Shown here: positions 54,496-62,823 of the stretch, one piece after another | How the letters are laid out: every line of letters begins with the position of its first letter | Position numbering within the stretch: the stretch's first letter is position 1 | From: Anaerostipes sp. MSJ-23 | GTDB taxonomy: Bacteria; Bacillota; Clostridia; Lachnospirales; Lachnospiraceae | Direction of reading: 5' to 3' | Assembly: GCF_018918155.1 (NCBI RefSeq) | Contig: NZ_JAHLPY010000004.1 | Coordinates: 62,001-126,000 of the forward strand | DNA: 64,000 nucleotides | The notes under the pieces: generated by a model | The model's database searches: none | What the model saw: the letters and a program-made list of their open reading frames with translations, nothing else | What the model was told of the DNA's origin: nothing | Position numbers and translations under genes: made by a program

Positions 54496-56241
54496 TTACA
54501 ATTTTCGAAGAAGTCTTCCACCTTTTCGGAAAACAGCGGTCCATCTCCAAGAAGTGGAATTTTCATACGCTTCTACTTTTCGTTTCAATTTTCGATTTTC
54601 CTGTCGAAGTTCTTTTCTTTGACCAAGTAATTTATTTTTTAAAGCGGTTACCCTATTTAACTCTTGTCTTAAATCTTTTACATCCTCACTACTTTTCCCG
54701 GCAAGTGATACCACGGTTGAAGTTGGCAAAACTGTATAGGCCTGATCCTTATAGTATTTTTCAAAATTATGACTGCATACATGCATCGCATGATTCCCTT
54801 GAATTACAAAAACAGAAGAATCAAACACTGCACATGGATAATCATAAAAATGAGTCTGATTATCCAGTCGAACTCCAGCAAAAGCAACTAAAATATTGCG
54901 AATTCTATTTTTCAATGGCTCCATTGGATCTTTATAAAATGGGGGATATTTGTATGTTTTCCATAATTCTTTGATTACTTTATCCCCTTTACAGCATCCT
55001 ATCACACGATCGGTAAAAGTATTCTCATCAAGGAATCCAAAAAAGGAAGAAAAACTACGAAGGTATTCAAAAGACTGATGCCATTCAATTCCTTCTCCAA
55101 GATAGATTCCTCCATTCTCAAAAAGATGTTTTATAGCAAAATAATGACCAACATATTCATAATTTCCGTCCTCATATGCTTTGCTTACCTGATCTGTCTC
55201 AAAAACATCACATGTTTCTTCATCCAAAATCACAAGCTTTGCTTCGATTTCAAAAACCTCTTTTGCATACTGCAATGCTTGTCTTTTATGTTGTTCCTTT
55301 TCTTTTCCAAAAGCTGTCACATATAAAATTTCTGGTATTTTTTCTCCCGGATACTCTATATAATGTAAAATCTTCTGATAACGCATCGGATATTGCTTTA
55401 AGATTGGATTTTCCAAAAAAAGATCTTTATGTTCCTTTAAGTGTTTCATAAATTCGCCTGAATAATACCACCTTGTACGGATATTGAATAGAATACGATC
55501 AGCAACACGCGCCGCAACAGCTGAAAGATATTTTGGATTGCAATGTTCAAGCGCATAATTTTCTGCCCTAATCGTATCTAATGTTTTACGATCTTCCATA
55601 CGATTTGTGATAGAACCTTCTCGCTTCATATAATAATAAAGGGGTTCATCCAGATAAACAATATTTTGCGCATAAGAAAATAACACAGGCATATAGGCAG
55701 TATCTTCAAACCATATCGCTGGAATTTCCCCAACCTTTTTTAATAAATCTTTATGAATCAATTTCGTCCAAAAAGAAACTTCTCCCTGAAAGATCAGCTG
55801 AGAAATATCAAGCGGAATCGAAAGCCGTCCCATCACTTTTTTCTTACAATCTCGAATTAAATAGTAAGGAGTATAGACTAAATCACATGGCTGCTTTTTT
55901 GTTTCCTCAAACATTTTTTCATACATATCATATTCCATATAATCATCTGCATCTGCAAATCCAATATAATCTGCTCTTGCATGTTTGATTCCTATATTTC
56001 TAGCCTCTCCGGGTCCCCCATGTTGACTGTCATATAAAAAAATCTTCTGTGGATATTGCTTTTTATATTCCATGATAATTTCTCGTGACTGATCTGTAGA
56101 TTGATCATCAACAAAAATTAGCTCCATCGATTCCAGTGTCTGATGCAACAGATAATCCATCGTTTGTCTTATATATTTCTGAGCATTATAAACTGGAATA
56201 ATAATCGATACTTCCGGTTTTTTTTCATCTTGTCTGCTCAA
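54496..56241 (-). CDS. GT2-family glycosyltransferase with C-terminal coiled coil
   Basis: A 581-residue cytoplasmic or membrane-associated sugar transferase. Residues 8-110 are a GT-A, family 2 domain: VSIIIPVYNAQKYI, LIFVDDQSTDQS, GPGEARNIGI and the metal-binding FADADDYME. The middle (about 300-450) resembles a second sugar-enzyme-like region (ETCDVFETDQ, HLFENGGIYLGEG). The C-terminus (about 525-570) is a charged coiled coil (RQELNRVTALKNKLLGQRKE). The start is TTG, with AGGAGG 11 bases upstream, and overlaps the previous gene. It is the last gene of the glycan cluster; the sugar is not predictable. Confidence 0.8.
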   Translation of the reverse strand: MSRQDEKKPEVSIIIPVYNAQKYIRQTMDYLLHQTLESMELIFVDDQSTDQSREIIMEYKKQYPQKIFLYDSQHGGPGEARNIGIKHARADYIGFADADDYMEYDMYEKMFEETKKQPCDLVYTPYYLIRDCKKKVMGRLSIPLDISQLIFQGEVSFWTKLIHKDLLKKVGEIPAIWFEDTAYMPVLFSYAQNIVYLDEPLYYYMKREGSITNRMEDRKTLDTIRAENYALEHCNPKYLSAVAARVADRILFNIRTRWYYSGEFMKHLKEHKDLFLENPILKQYPMRYQKILHYIEYPGEKIPEILYVTAFGKEKEQHKRQALQYAKEVFEIEAKLVILDEETCDVFETDQVSKAYEDGNYEYVGHYFAIKHLFENGGIYLGEGIEWHQSFEYLRSFSSFFGFLDENTFTDRVIGCCKGDKVIKELWKTYKYPPFYKDPMEPLKNRIRNILVAFAGVRLDNQTHFYDYPCAVFDSSVFVIQGNHAMHVCSHNFEKYYKDQAYTVLPTSTVVSLAGKSSEDVKDLRQELNRVTALKNKLLGQRKELRQENRKLKRKVEAYENSTSWRWTAVFRKGGRLLRKL

Positions 56242-57333
56242 TTCTCTGCAATCCTCCTATATATTTTAAAATTTCTCTAATTTCTTCAAAAGAATGTGGA
56301 CAATAAATATTTTTTCTATCCTCATTAAATTTTTTTACTGCTTTTTCATGATATTCTTTAAAATTTGGATTGCTCATCAACCAGGTTTTTCCAATGAACA
56401 TAGGATACAACATGATCGCATTCATATTTTTCCCAAAAATTAGTTTTGAAGTAAGAGAGACATTAGAAGAAACCGTAAATAAAACTTTTTGTGTAATATC
56501 ATGTTCCATAAGAAATAATTCCCATGGAACCGATGTATGTTTCATTGTATGTATTCCATATTTTTCAAAACGATTTTCCTTATTTCTTGGATGCAATTTG
56601 ACAACGATATTTTCCTTTCCAACTATTTTAGCTGTTTCCAAAAATAGTTCTAAGTCATTCGATGGCACCTTATCATCAAGAAATGCTTCTTCCAAAAAAT
56701 AAATGGTTCCTTTGGCATTTCTCCTCTTCCAAAAACTTGGAAAAAGATCTGTCGTATTTTCTCATCCTTTGCTTGAATTGCAGGAATTTTTTCGATATCA
56801 AACGGTAAAGCGGATGGTCCTGTAAATAACGTCGGTTCATAGACAAGAAGCCTCTTAATATTATTAAGAAATTTCTGATCTTTATAAAATTCATGGTCCA
56901 TTCCATCTTCTCGGCATCTTTTTTCTACATCACATACATAGGTCGCCATCCCATCTTCAAATAAATGCACTTTTAGTGTATTTCCTTTTCTTACCATCGC
57001 ATAATACATTAATTTTGCATAAGCCGTTTCAAAACTTAAATAAAAATCGGTATACTTCTTTTCCAAAAGCTTGATATCTACATAATCTTCCGGATGATGG
57101 CTAATCTCTTTTTGTTCTTCCTTTGTAAAAGACCAATACTGATCTGCTTTCTTTCTTGAATACAACCTCTTTACCGAAGAAAAAATATTACTCTGTTCCA
57201 CACGACCAACGATTTCCCCAAAATCAGTATGATCGCTTAACAAAAGATTTGCATCTTCTTCTGGTAATAAAGAAAGTTTTATCTGAATTGCATTCATTAA
57301 CTGATATACTGAATCACATCGAAATAATACCAT
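56225..57333 (-). pseudogene. Sialyltransferase-like glycosyltransferase (GT52/GT38 type), frameshifted in a poly-T tract
   Basis: Two overlapping frames form one gene. The first (to 56650) begins MVLFRCDSVYQLMNAIQIK and has the acidic motif LFEDGMATY. The second (from about 56695) has KLHPRNKENRF and TVSSNVSL, the HP and S motifs of bacterial sialyl/polysialyltransferases. Frame one reads MPKEPFIF then runs off; the expected continuation LEEAF lies in the other frame. The switch falls in a run of six T (minus strand, 56694-56699); seven T would restore one frame of 369 residues. The break separates the two catalytic motifs, so the copy as sequenced is inactive. It could be a true mutation, a reversible slip (phase variation) or a sequencing error. 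Confidence 0.8.
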
Positions 57334-57339
57334 TTCTCT

Positions 57340-58950
57340 TTAATTCTCCTTTTCCTTCTTTGGGTCATACATGGAATCGGTGACATAATGTACATCCAGG
57401 TGCGATTCGATTTTTTTCATATATTTTTTCATATGCTTGTTCATCTTACTCAATTTTTCCCGATCGGAACTATTAATTAACTGTTTCGCATAGTAATTAC
57501 GTTCCACATTTGTATGATATCCGTCAAATCCAATCACAAAGATCTCATCAATTCCAAGATCTATCAAAAGATGAAATAACATTAAACAAGCATTATCTGA
57601 AATCATCGTATCTGACATCACAAGATTGGAATAATTAACGACATATTCTATTTCTTTTCCTGTATCAATATTGGATGTTATGATAACCGGAAATGGAAGA
57701 TCTTTCAGTCCATGCATCTTTTTAATTTGATGAAAACGTTTCTGGTTGCTAATAAAAAGAGCATCCGGCAAAATCTCATCCGGGATATTATTCACCGAAA
57801 TAATAAAATGCTCTGTTTCTCGTTCTAAAAATTCATGAATCTTTTCTTTTTCATCCACTACACTTTTTCCTGGGGCTACAACTACAATATCCTTTCCATT
57901 CATGATCTTTCTTAATTTTTTCATAGCTTCCTTATCATCAACTTCATTTTCCTGGAATTTCAGATAAAGCGAATCAATTAATTTTTCATTATATAGAGCT
58001 CTTTCTTCTTCGGGTATTTTCTTTAAGATTTGATAGATTTGTTTCATATTTAATGTTTGTTTATTCAACAAAAATCCTACATAATTGGGATGACAGTTAT
58101 TAGTTGCCGCAAGAAAATATCCAGCACTATACCCCCATGGATGAATATAGGAAATCGGGCTGATATACTCATCAACTAATTCAATCAGAAGTTCCGTATG
58201 ATAACGGTATTCTATGTTTTCATTGATATACTGTGTCAAGATTTCACTGCAAAGATTTCCTGCTCCACGTCCCATGCCAAGCACGGAAGCATCAATGATT
58301 AGATTTCGTTTCCCACAACTCTGAATTAATTCCTGGGCGTTAGAAAAAGATAATTGCAGATTGTTATGAGAATGATATCCGATCGTTATATCTTCATCTA
58401 AGTTATCATCTACAAGATAGAATAATTTTAGAAGTTGTTTTGCATAAAGTTTTCCAAGCGTATCCACTAAATAAAAGGCATACGGTTTCATCTCATTCAC
58501 TTTTTCTAAAAGTGCCAACAGTTCAATATCGTTATAAGTTGTTGTTCCAACTGGCTGCATAAAAACTTTATACCCTTTATCCATCAATGCATAACCAAGG
58601 GTAAATGCCTCATCAACTTCTTTTTTATGGAAAGTAATACGAATTCCATCAATAGAGTCCTTTGTTCTTGGTGCAATTTTAGACGCAGAAATTGTTCCTG
58701 TCACAATCATCGCTACATACATCGAATGCTTTTTCTTAGGCGTGATAAACGGTGTTATTTGTTCTACTTGACGAAAAACTGTTTTATTCTCATCATAGTC
58801 TACATCTTTTAAAAATCCACATTCAATAATATCCATGTGTGCTTTCCCAAGTTTAGAAATTATTGTCCGGATCGTTGGCGCTGAAAAATCAAAATCATTG
58901 ACATAACCGCCATCCCGAAGAGTACAATCAAGAACTGATATTTTATTCAT
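57340..58950 (-). CDS. DRE-TIM pyruvate-type aldolase fused to a C-terminal Rossmann-like domain
   Basis: A 536-residue bifunctional-looking protein. Residues 1-290 are an HMGL-like (DRE-TIM) barrel, as in 4-hydroxy-2-oxovalerate aldolase: LDCTLRDGGYVNDFDF (metal and catalytic DRDG-type motif), EC-GFL, DTLGKLY, and the metal HxH in YHSHNNLQLS; VLGMGRGAGNL is typical. Residues about 325-520 form a second domain (IVVVAPGKSVVDE ... SVNNIPDEILPDALFISNQKRF ... VIGFDGYHTNVERNYYAKQ) resembling DUF115/GT42-like Rossmann folds. The ATG at 58950 has AAAGGAG 9-10 bases upstream and overlaps the cytidylyltransferase end. Inference: it may build a ketoacid sugar that is then CMP-activated. The domain-2 assignment is weak. 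Confidence 0.7.
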   Translation of the reverse strand: MNKISVLDCTLRDGGYVNDFDFSAPTIRTIISKLGKAHMDIIECGFLKDVDYDENKTVFRQVEQITPFITPKKKHSMYVAMIVTGTISASKIAPRTKDSIDGIRITFHKKEVDEAFTLGYALMDKGYKVFMQPVGTTTYNDIELLALLEKVNEMKPYAFYLVDTLGKLYAKQLLKLFYLVDDNLDEDITIGYHSHNNLQLSFSNAQELIQSCGKRNLIIDASVLGMGRGAGNLCSEILTQYINENIEYRYHTELLIELVDEYISPISYIHPWGYSAGYFLAATNNCHPNYVGFLLNKQTLNMKQIYQILKKIPEEERALYNEKLIDSLYLKFQENEVDDKEAMKKLRKIMNGKDIVVVAPGKSVVDEKEKIHEFLERETEHFIISVNNIPDEILPDALFISNQKRFHQIKKMHGLKDLPFPVIITSNIDTGKEIEYVVNYSNLVMSDTMISDNACLMLFHLLIDLGIDEIFVIGFDGYHTNVERNYYAKQLINSSDREKLSKMNKHMKKYMKKIESHLDVHYVTDSMYDPKKEKEN

Positions 58951-59597
58951 AAATTTTTTCTCCTTTTTGCAGACTATAATTATATAAAGCATCTGCAATC
59001 ACAAAATCTTCTGGCTGATTGATGTCTACAGCTTCTTTCCAGTCTGCTTCAAGAAGAAGTGGATGCTCTCCAGTTCTTCTATTTTCTTTTTCAATTAAAT
59101 GCCGTTCATAAATATACAGTCCTGTCGTTTCGCGATATAATGGTTTTAAATCCTGAGTCCTTGGAATTTCTTTTGGATCATAATTCCATGGTTTTTTATC
59201 CATCCAGAAAAAGTCCTGCTGCCGAATCACCGTTAAAGCCGAATCATAAGCTCCATTACACACTCCATCTACCCCTTCTTCAATTGTCTTGGCCTTAATA
59301 AAAGGTGCCGTTGCATGTGCTAAAACGTAAACATCAGCAGCTACATCCCTTGCAAAGTCTTTTAAAACTTCATTAATTTTTACATGACTTCCATCCAAAG
59401 CGGCGTCTCTTTTTAAAAATTTAATTCCACGAGGAATATGTAACAAAATAGAAGGATCTGAGCAATAAACATAAATCTCATCAATTCCTTTTACTTTTAA
59501 CAATGTATAATGGCTTTCCATTCGTAAATGGTTTCGTATTTTTCCCTGGGAGACGTTCATTATTTAGTTTCATAGGTACAAATGCTACTGTTTTCAT
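58943..59597 (-). pseudogene. CMP-acylneuraminate-type cytidylyltransferase, frameshifted near its N-terminus
   Basis: The real start is the ATG at 59597 (AAAGGAG 5 bases upstream). It gives MKTVAFVPMKLNNERLPGKN, the CTP-binding loop of CMP-sialate and CMP-KDO synthetases, and continues TKPFTNGKPLY before running to a stop at 59481. The rest of the enzyme (TLLKVKGIDEIYVYCSD, VLAHATAPFI, IPRTQDLKPLYRETTGLYIY, DINQPEDFVIADALY) is in a different frame, entered near 59501-59510. About five or six residues of the helix after GKPL are missing, so a small deletion of 3n+2 bases (about 17-20) fits. An internal ATG at 59560 would yield a protein without the CTP loop. As sequenced it should not make CMP-sugar. 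Confidence 0.8.
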
Positions 59598-61254
59598 AAT
59601 TCTCCTTTTTTGCTCTTATCGCTATACAAAACTGGCGAACAGCATTCAAATCATTTTCTGATACTTTTTTCTTTTTTTGTGGCAGAAGAAATGGAACCTC
59701 TTCCTCTTGCAGATGTTTCCCTTTGTAGCACATCCATAAAATTTCTGCCATAATTTTTTCATATTCTTTCTGTTGTTTTGTCTCTTTTCCAAGAAACATC
59801 TTGATTTTTGTTCGCGGAAATTCTTTTTCCATTGAAAAATGTTCTACTCGTTGGCGTACTTTCTGATCATTTGTTCCAATGTACAAAAAAGCATCCTGTT
59901 TTTTTCCAAGACTTTCTTCCTCTGTTTCCACTGAAACATCTAACAAAGAAATATCTTCAAAATGTTTTTGCCTGTAATCCGCAAAAGCATAATCCTGGTT
60001 AGTGTTTAAATAACAGCTTGTTTCTGTTTTCCACTCATTTTCCACAATCTCATCCATCACAAGCATTTTATAAACTTTCCCATCTTCAGCTTCTTTAGGC
60101 GCAAATCCAAGAATTTCCATACAAAGTGGTGTTAAAAATTCCATCAAGCATCCACTGACTGCCATTTCCTCTTCCCCTATCTGCGGATACAAATACTTTG
60201 TGAGATAAATTGATGCAATATATGGATAAATTCGATCAACCTTATTTTCAAAATCAACATCAAGTTTTACCACTTCCTCGGTATCATCTTTTAAGGCATC
60301 AATTGCTGTAGAACCTATCGTAATGATCTTGTCAAATTTCCCATCATATAAAAATGGAAGTAATTCTGAAGGAAACTGTTTTTTTAACACAATCGCATCT
60401 GGAAACAAATCCTTATATCTTCCAGAAAAATCTCTTGGATGCGGTTTAATTACAACCTGATGTCCCTGCGCAAATAAATCAAGAACTAATGCAGAAATAT
60501 AATGATGATGTTCCATCGTTGGTTTCTGCAAATAACGCACATATCTTGTCAAATATAAAACTGGCTTTTTTTCTGTGTCCAAAAGAACAATTTTTCGCGC
60601 ATAAAATAAAGAAAGTACTCTCTGCTGATCTTCTTTTGAAAGCCTTTGAAATAAACGGATCACATGAAAATCTTCCATCTTATCATCATAAAATCCAGGA
60701 AGCTGTGCTGATGCATTGGCATATTTTTTTGTAACAATCTCACTCATTCCAAGTGCATGCAGCCGCTTCGTAACTGCATATGAGGCATATTGAGATTTTT
60801 TATGAAACTCTACCTGTACGTTTTCTCTTGATAAAAGACCACTTCCATCTTCAAAATACTGATATGGAATTTTTTTTGAGAGAATATACATCCCAAGATG
60901 CCGATGATCGATGGCCAAATTATATTCTGTCACTCCTGATAAAGACAGTTTCTTTTTTTCCATCCACTGTTCTACCCATTGCTCATTGTAAGCAATGTAA
61001 CGATCTACCTGTTCTTCATCTGATTCTTCATTTAACGTATATGGATTTCGATAAGCTCCCTCAATAAAATTTAAAATAATTGTTCTTTGAAAAATTTTTG
61101 ATTGATCAAGATCCTCCTTCAATTCTTTCATACCACTTTTGGAAAAAATGTTGTCACCAATTACAAGAACTGCATCTTCCTCAGCGTGATTCAAAATCTT
61201 ATGAATACAAAAGCATAAAATATGATAAAGAGACGCTCCAACATATAAAATCAT
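59560..61254 (-). CDS. Sialyl/polysialyltransferase-like glycosyltransferase
   Basis: A 564-residue protein of the bacterial sialyltransferase type (GT52/GT38-like). Seen are the acidic motif YFEDGSGLL near residue 135, KPHPRDF near 275 (the HP motif used in CMP-sugar binding) and TIGSTAIDAL near 320 (S motif), in the usual order. The N-terminal ILYVGASLYHIL matches the GT-B start. A C-terminal stretch of about 150 residues, charged and without known motifs, goes beyond the family length. Intact. It overlaps the upstream HAD-like gene by 4 bp, and the frameshifted cytidylyltransferase begins inside its 3' end. The donor is probably a CMP-activated acidic sugar; the exact sugar is not known. 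Confidence 0.75.
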   Translation of the reverse strand: MILYVGASLYHILCFCIHKILNHAEEDAVLVIGDNIFSKSGMKELKEDLDQSKIFQRTIILNFIEGAYRNPYTLNEESDEEQVDRYIAYNEQWVEQWMEKKKLSLSGVTEYNLAIDHRHLGMYILSKKIPYQYFEDGSGLLSRENVQVEFHKKSQYASYAVTKRLHALGMSEIVTKKYANASAQLPGFYDDKMEDFHVIRLFQRLSKEDQQRVLSLFYARKIVLLDTEKKPVLYLTRYVRYLQKPTMEHHHYISALVLDLFAQGHQVVIKPHPRDFSGRYKDLFPDAIVLKKQFPSELLPFLYDGKFDKIITIGSTAIDALKDDTEEVVKLDVDFENKVDRIYPYIASIYLTKYLYPQIGEEEMAVSGCLMEFLTPLCMEILGFAPKEAEDGKVYKMLVMDEIVENEWKTETSCYLNTNQDYAFADYRQKHFEDISLLDVSVETEEESLGKKQDAFLYIGTNDQKVRQRVEHFSMEKEFPRTKIKMFLGKETKQQKEYEKIMAEILWMCYKGKHLQEEEVPFLLPQKKKKVSENDLNAVRQFCIAIRAKKENYENSSICTYETK

Positions 61255-62567
61255 TTCTTTTTCATCCCCCGATATACTTTTTTTGCAAAGTTTATTGCTT
61301 TTTTTCCTGCTTTTGATTTTAAGACAGCTTGCATTGGTTGCATGTGAAGTTTGCTTCGTTTTTCTTCATCAAATGCATATTCCAACGCCTCGCAAAGAAA
61401 TCCAGCACTTTTTTTTGCAAAGTTGTTTCTATTATAAATACTCTGTCTAACTGCCTGATCAAACTGACGAATAAAATCCATAATTCCTCTATGTACTTCT
61501 TGTCCATTCCTAAGGTTTCGAATTGATGCCTCTCTTTGTTTCCAAATAGCAAGTTCTCCTTCATATTGTTCAATAAAAAATCCTGTTTCTCTTGTCATGG
61601 CAATTGCCTTTTTTATAAAATTTTGTGTTTTTTCATCCCTTTTTCCAAAAAAATCACATAAATTTCTGACTTCTGCCTTTCCTTTTGTCTCCTCCTGCAA
61701 ATATTCCTTCCATGCTAAATTCATTGAAAAGTCAACAAGCAATGTCTCATTTTTTACTGTTTTATGAATATATTCACGAAAATTATCATCTCTTTTTGTA
61801 TCTTTCCACCCATATAACATTTCTGTATCATCCTTTGGATAAAAAATTTCATAAGCCTGCCTCACAACTTCCGCTTCTGCTGTAAAGCAAACCGATGTCT
61901 TCTCATATCGAATTACTTCCTGTTTTAAAAAATGGCAAAAAGTATAAAGGAAAAATCCTTCAAATGCATATCCAAAATGATATCCCCTAGACTCTTTCCA
62001 AAGTCCGTTAAATAATTGCTCATTGACAAAATTTTCAAAAAATTGCTCATCTTGAGAAAGCTGTTTCCCAAAATAATAACGGGATGCATAATAACGTGGA
62101 GAAGTATATAATAAAAAATCTAAATGTTTTAATTTTGCAAATGGCAACAAATGATCCGCAATCATCCCATATTTTTTATTTTTTGGATTATATTTTCTAA
62201 TCATATCTTGACAAAAGAAAAAATTGCAGCTTTTTTTATGAAAATCATCTGCCAAAACGATGGTTTCAATATAAGAATAGCCACATTGTTTTAAGATTTT
62301 TTCGTAAACTTTTTTTGTACCAAAACTTCCTGTTCCATAAGCAATGATTTTGACCTGATTATAAGCAATTCCATCCATTGCCTGTTTCATAAATGGATTT
62401 TGTCTGTAATATCCCGGTGCAGTCTCAAATACAAGAACATCTTCAATCTGAACATAAACTTGTTCATGTCCAAGGAAAACTCTTACATAATTAACTCCAT
62501 CATACTTTCCATAGTTTCTTGTTTCCCAGAGATTTTGCCCTGGAATCCACTCTGCTGTAAACGCCAT
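61251..62567 (-). CDS. HAD-like capsule/glycan cluster protein, possibly non-catalytic
   Basis: A 438-residue protein, first gene of the glycan cluster (GGAG 7-8 bases before ATG). The order of segments VLVFETAPGYY, IIAYGTGSFGTKKVYEKILKQCGY, VLADDFHKKS, YGMIADHLLPFAK and FLLYTSPRYY recalls HAD-fold hydrolases of capsule loci (COG5610-like), whose nucleophile motif is FDxFDT. Here it reads VFETA, so the catalytic Asp seems lost. The next block GYHFGYAFEGFFLYTFCHFLKQE matches the helical region that follows the HAD domain in those proteins. Similarity is distant and the function unknown; a scaffold or acceptor-handling role in polymer synthesis is only a guess. Confidence 0.5.
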   Translation of the reverse strand: MAFTAEWIPGQNLWETRNYGKYDGVNYVRVFLGHEQVYVQIEDVLVFETAPGYYRQNPFMKQAMDGIAYNQVKIIAYGTGSFGTKKVYEKILKQCGYSYIETIVLADDFHKKSCNFFFCQDMIRKYNPKNKKYGMIADHLLPFAKLKHLDFLLYTSPRYYASRYYFGKQLSQDEQFFENFVNEQLFNGLWKESRGYHFGYAFEGFFLYTFCHFLKQEVIRYEKTSVCFTAEAEVVRQAYEIFYPKDDTEMLYGWKDTKRDDNFREYIHKTVKNETLLVDFSMNLAWKEYLQEETKGKAEVRNLCDFFGKRDEKTQNFIKKAIAMTRETGFFIEQYEGELAIWKQREASIRNLRNGQEVHRGIMDFIRQFDQAVRQSIYNRNNFAKKSAGFLCEALEYAFDEEKRSKLHMQPMQAVLKSKAGKKAINFAKKVYRGMKKK

Positions 62568-62600
62568 AGATTCTCCTCTCTTCTTTTTTCATCTTTTCAT

Positions 62601-62654
62601 ATTATAGGAAAAGAAAATCATCTTCTCGTCATGCCTTCGTTAAATTATCGTTAA
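62601..62654 (-). promoter_or_regulatory. Glycan-cluster promoter with PhoP-box-like direct repeats
   Basis: On the minus strand TTAACG (62649-62654), TTAACG (62638-62643) and ATGACG (62627-62632) recur at exactly 11-bp steps, 20 bases upstream of a perfect TATAAT -10 (62601-62606). No -35 is present; the third repeat covers that area. The layout (TTAACA-N5-TTAACA repeats replacing the -35) matches promoters activated by the PhoP/PhoB family under phosphate limitation. Confidence 0.55.
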
Positions 62655-62681
62655 ATTGATTTATCCATGCATAATATATTA

Positions 62682-62708
62682 TTAGCACTCTTTTAAAATG
62701 AGTGCTAA
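62682..62708 (+). promoter_or_regulatory. CIRCE operator (HrcA binding site) upstream of htpG
   Basis: Perfect CIRCE: TTAGCACTC-N9-GAGTGCTAA. HrcA bound here represses heat-shock genes at normal temperature. It lies 7 bases upstream of the -35 of the best htpG promoter, unlike most CIRCE sites, which overlap or follow the promoter. Confidence 0.93.
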
Positions 62709-62715
62709 TTTTTTC

Positions 62716-62744
62716 TTGACTTTTATCAATTTTAGTTCTAAAAT
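62716..62744 (+). promoter_or_regulatory. Predicted htpG promoter
   Basis: TTGACT (62716-62721), 17-base spacer, TAAAAT (62739-62744), giving a start near 62751. A weaker alternative (TTAAAT at 62651, N18, TATATT at 62675) lies just before the CIRCE element. Confidence 0.65.
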
Positions 62745-62758
62745 ACTTTTTATAGAAA

Positions 62759-62777
62759 GTTCTATTAGAAATAGAAC
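62759..62777 (+). promoter_or_regulatory. Second palindrome in the htpG leader
   Basis: GTTCTATT-AGA-AATAGAAC, a perfect 8-bp inverted repeat just after the predicted transcription start. It does not match CIRCE or the CtsR heptads; it could be an operator for another regulator or a short 5' hairpin. Confidence 0.45.
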
Positions 62778-62823
62778 AAAAAATTTAGAAGATAAAATCA
62801 TAAAAATAAAGGAGCATGACATT

